Shown here one piece after another: positions 62,767 through 64,000 of a stretch of 64,000 nt of DNA (positions are counted from its first letter, which is position 1; the number at the start of each line of letters is the position of its first letter). This DNA comes from Phenylobacterium zucineum HLK1 (GTDB taxonomy: Bacteria; Pseudomonadota; Alphaproteobacteria; Caulobacterales; Caulobacteraceae). The position numbers and the translations under genes are program-made. The notes under the pieces are model-generated. The model made no database searches, was not told the origin of the DNA, and saw only the letters and a list, made by a program, of their open reading frames with translations. Where the stretch lies: assembly GCF_000017265.1 (NCBI RefSeq), contig NC_011144.1, positions 1,652,001-1,716,000 of the forward strand, in the 5' to 3' direction.

Positions 62767-63212
62767 CGATGCAGAAGGCGAGACTGTCGGTCTATCTGGA
62801 GCCTGACACCTTGAAGGCCTTGGAAGCGCTCGCCGACCGACGAGGCAAGTCCAAGTCGCTGGTGGCGGAGGCCGCCATCGCTTCCTTCGTCTCTTCGGAT
62901 GCGTCAGAGCGCCAGGAAGCTGCGATCACGCGGCGGCTCGACCAGCAGAACCGGGCCACGGAGCGGCTCGAACGCAATCTCGGCATCTCAATCGAGATGA
63001 TGGCGCTGTTCGTGCGCTTCTGGCTCACCACGACGCCCGCCGTACCGGAGGCGGCGCAAGCGGCCGCTCAAGCGAAGGGCAAGGAGCGGTACGAGGGGTT
63101 CGTTGAGGCGCTGGGTCGGCGGCTGGCGCGAGGCGTCAGCTTCACGCGAGAGGTGAGCGAGGATTTGGCCGGATCGCCGCTGGGCGAAGGTGAATCGACG
63201 AGAAATCGCTAA
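62763..63212 (+). CDS. CopG/ribbon-helix-helix-like protein
   Basis: 149 aa. N-terminal RHH motif (ARLSVYLEPDTLKALEALAD, RRGKSKSLVAEAAIASFVS), then helices. GTG 62763 overlaps the traG stop; ATG 62769 is possible. Proteins of this type sit between traG and trbB in related elements. Last gene of the transfer module in this window. Confidence 0.8.
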   Translation: MTMQKARLSVYLEPDTLKALEALADRRGKSKSLVAEAAIASFVSSDASERQEAAITRRLDQQNRATERLERNLGISIEMMALFVRFWLTTTPAVPEAAQAAAQAKGKERYEGFVEALGRRLARGVSFTREVSEDLAGSPLGEGESTRNR

Positions 63213-63227
63213 TGCGACGACTTGGCC

Positions 63228-63434
63228 TCACCCCTGGCCCGATTGATCGCTTAGCGCCTCTGAACCCCAATCTGCGTTGTCGTTGGTGCGACCATCTCTA
63301 TGAGAGTGGGCGTCTACGGCCAGATTGTGCCAGCGCATCGCCTCGTCGATAAGCCGGCCCCGTTCCTTCATGTTCGTGGCTTCGCTCGCCTCTTTGAGCA
63401 GAGCTTCAGCCTTCCGGCGATAATTTTCGGACAT
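63228..63434 (-). CDS. small conserved-looking alphaproteobacterial protein
   Basis: 68 aa: MSENYRRKAEALLKEASEAT, NMKERGRLIDEAMRWHNLAV, then a polar tail. A helical charged protein; no function known. Start at ATG 63434 because upstream codons lack similarity and an RBS. Convergent with the transfer module, so probably host DNA beyond the element. Confidence 0.6.
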   Translation of the reverse strand: MSENYRRKAEALLKEASEATNMKERGRLIDEAMRWHNLAVDAHSHRDGRTNDNADWGSEALSDQSGQG

Positions 63435-63540
63435 GCGCGGTTTGTGATGGAGGAAGGGCGAACTTAGACCTGGGCGCAACGATCGTTCAAGGTCGCGGTT
63501 GCTCCAGCGCCCGCGTTACCCGGGCCAAGATGCGTTCGGG

Positions 63541-63999
63541 CTAGTCGGGCGTCCCAGCGTCTACTGCCGAGTCGGCATCACTCTCCCACATCGGTGAAGT
63601 CTGGGCAGCGTTGATCAAGCCAGCCACCGCTGTGATCAGTTGAGCGGCCGCGAAGGGCTTCTGAATGATCTGGCTGTTCGGCACACCATGCGACGCCCAC
63701 TCGTGGCCGCTGTCGCCGCTAACGTAGATCACTGGCAAACCCGGGTTTAGCTCACGCGCCCTTTTGGCCACATCCCAACCTGAGATCCGTCCCATATTGA
63801 CGTCGGTGACGAGGGCGATGATGTCCCTGCAGCGGTTCGACTCCACAAGCGCGATGGCATCCGCGGCCGCGGTCGCCGTCAAGACCTCGAAACCGCCCTC
63901 CACGAGCGCAGTCTCGATGAGGTCGAGGACAAGGACCTCGTCGTCTACGGCGAGCACGACGCGTGATTGAGGATGATCGGAAATAGCGCACCTCGTCAT
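63541..63999 (-). CDS. single-domain response regulator
   Basis: 152 aa. Receiver domain: acidic pair in VVLAVDDEVLVLDLIETALV, phospho-acceptor Asp in ALVTDVNMGRISGWDVAKRA, Ser in PVIYVSGDSG and Lys in SQIIQKPFAAAQLITAV. A short acidic tail and no output domain. Start ATG 63999 lies at the window edge, so upstream context (kinase) is not visible. Confidence 0.88.
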   Translation of the reverse strand: MTRCAISDHPQSRVVLAVDDEVLVLDLIETALVEGGFEVLTATAAADAIALVESNRCRDIIALVTDVNMGRISGWDVAKRARELNPGLPVIYVSGDSGHEWASHGVPNSQIIQKPFAAAQLITAVAGLINAAQTSPMWESDADSAVDAGTPD

Positions 64000-64000
64000 G

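Noticed and set aside
63435-63540. Attachment site at the right end of the conjugative element
   Set aside because: No tRNA 3' end and no repeat matching the 36.5-kb region could be found by eye.

Overview
The window is about 70% G+C by eye, with tightly packed genes, TonB-dependent receptors carrying a DEVVVTG-type start of the plug, and copper, DUF305 and DUF2231 genes typical of Alphaproteobacteria. I infer a member of Caulobacterales (Phenylobacterium, Caulobacter or Brevundimonas type). No rRNA, tRNA or CRISPR array is visible, so this rests on gene content only.

Region 1 (1-31 kb) is a large copper/silver resistance island broken by a metabolic block. A CusCBA-type RND efflux system runs off the left edge, with a CusF-like domain fused to the C-terminus of CusB. 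Next come a reverse-strand operon for cystathionine beta-lyase plus a polar amino acid ABC importer and an XRE regulator, a LysR gene, and a TonB receptor with a RidA protein. Copper genes then resume: DUF2231 protein, an RTX protein, CueR, CopA ATPase, a Cys-rich copper storage-like protein, DUF305 proteins, a second P1B-ATPase with a YHS domain, DUF411 protein, a CnrYXH-like ECF sigma module, multicopper oxidase CopA, CopB, CopZ-like HMA protein, CopD and CopC. Four CueR-type operators (TTGACC, 19-bp spacer) tie copA-cueR, copA/copB (oxidase), copZ and copCD into one regulon.

Region 2 (31-36.5 kb) is a TonB receptor, two PepSY membrane proteins and a GntR/HutC-type regulator. A perfect 12-bp palindrome lies upstream of the receptor and a strong terminator follows it.

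Region 3 (36.5-63.2 kb) is an integrated, partly decayed conjugative element: ParB-like protein, DUF736, ArdC antirestriction protein, then a module in the order known from ICEMlSymR7A (QseC-like XRE, QseM-like DUF2285, FseA split by a +1 frameshift at TTTC, RdfS-like excisionase, DUF2840, TraF, lytic transglycosylase, RlxS-like relaxase, TraG, CopG-like). No integrase and no trb mating-pore genes are seen in the window. The ardC gene has been hit twice. A group II intron (40982-44813) sits in it, and that intron's maturase is itself broken by an IS3-family (IS407-type) element. A 9.67-kb element (45137-54808) with three overlapping tyrosine recombinases, mercury genes and its own ardC is inserted further downstream, with matching 14-bp inverted ends and a 6-bp direct repeat. 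Removing all insertions restores an uninterrupted 302-aa ArdC frame.

Region 4 (63.2-64 kb) holds a small conserved-looking protein and a single-domain response regulator, probably chromosomal.
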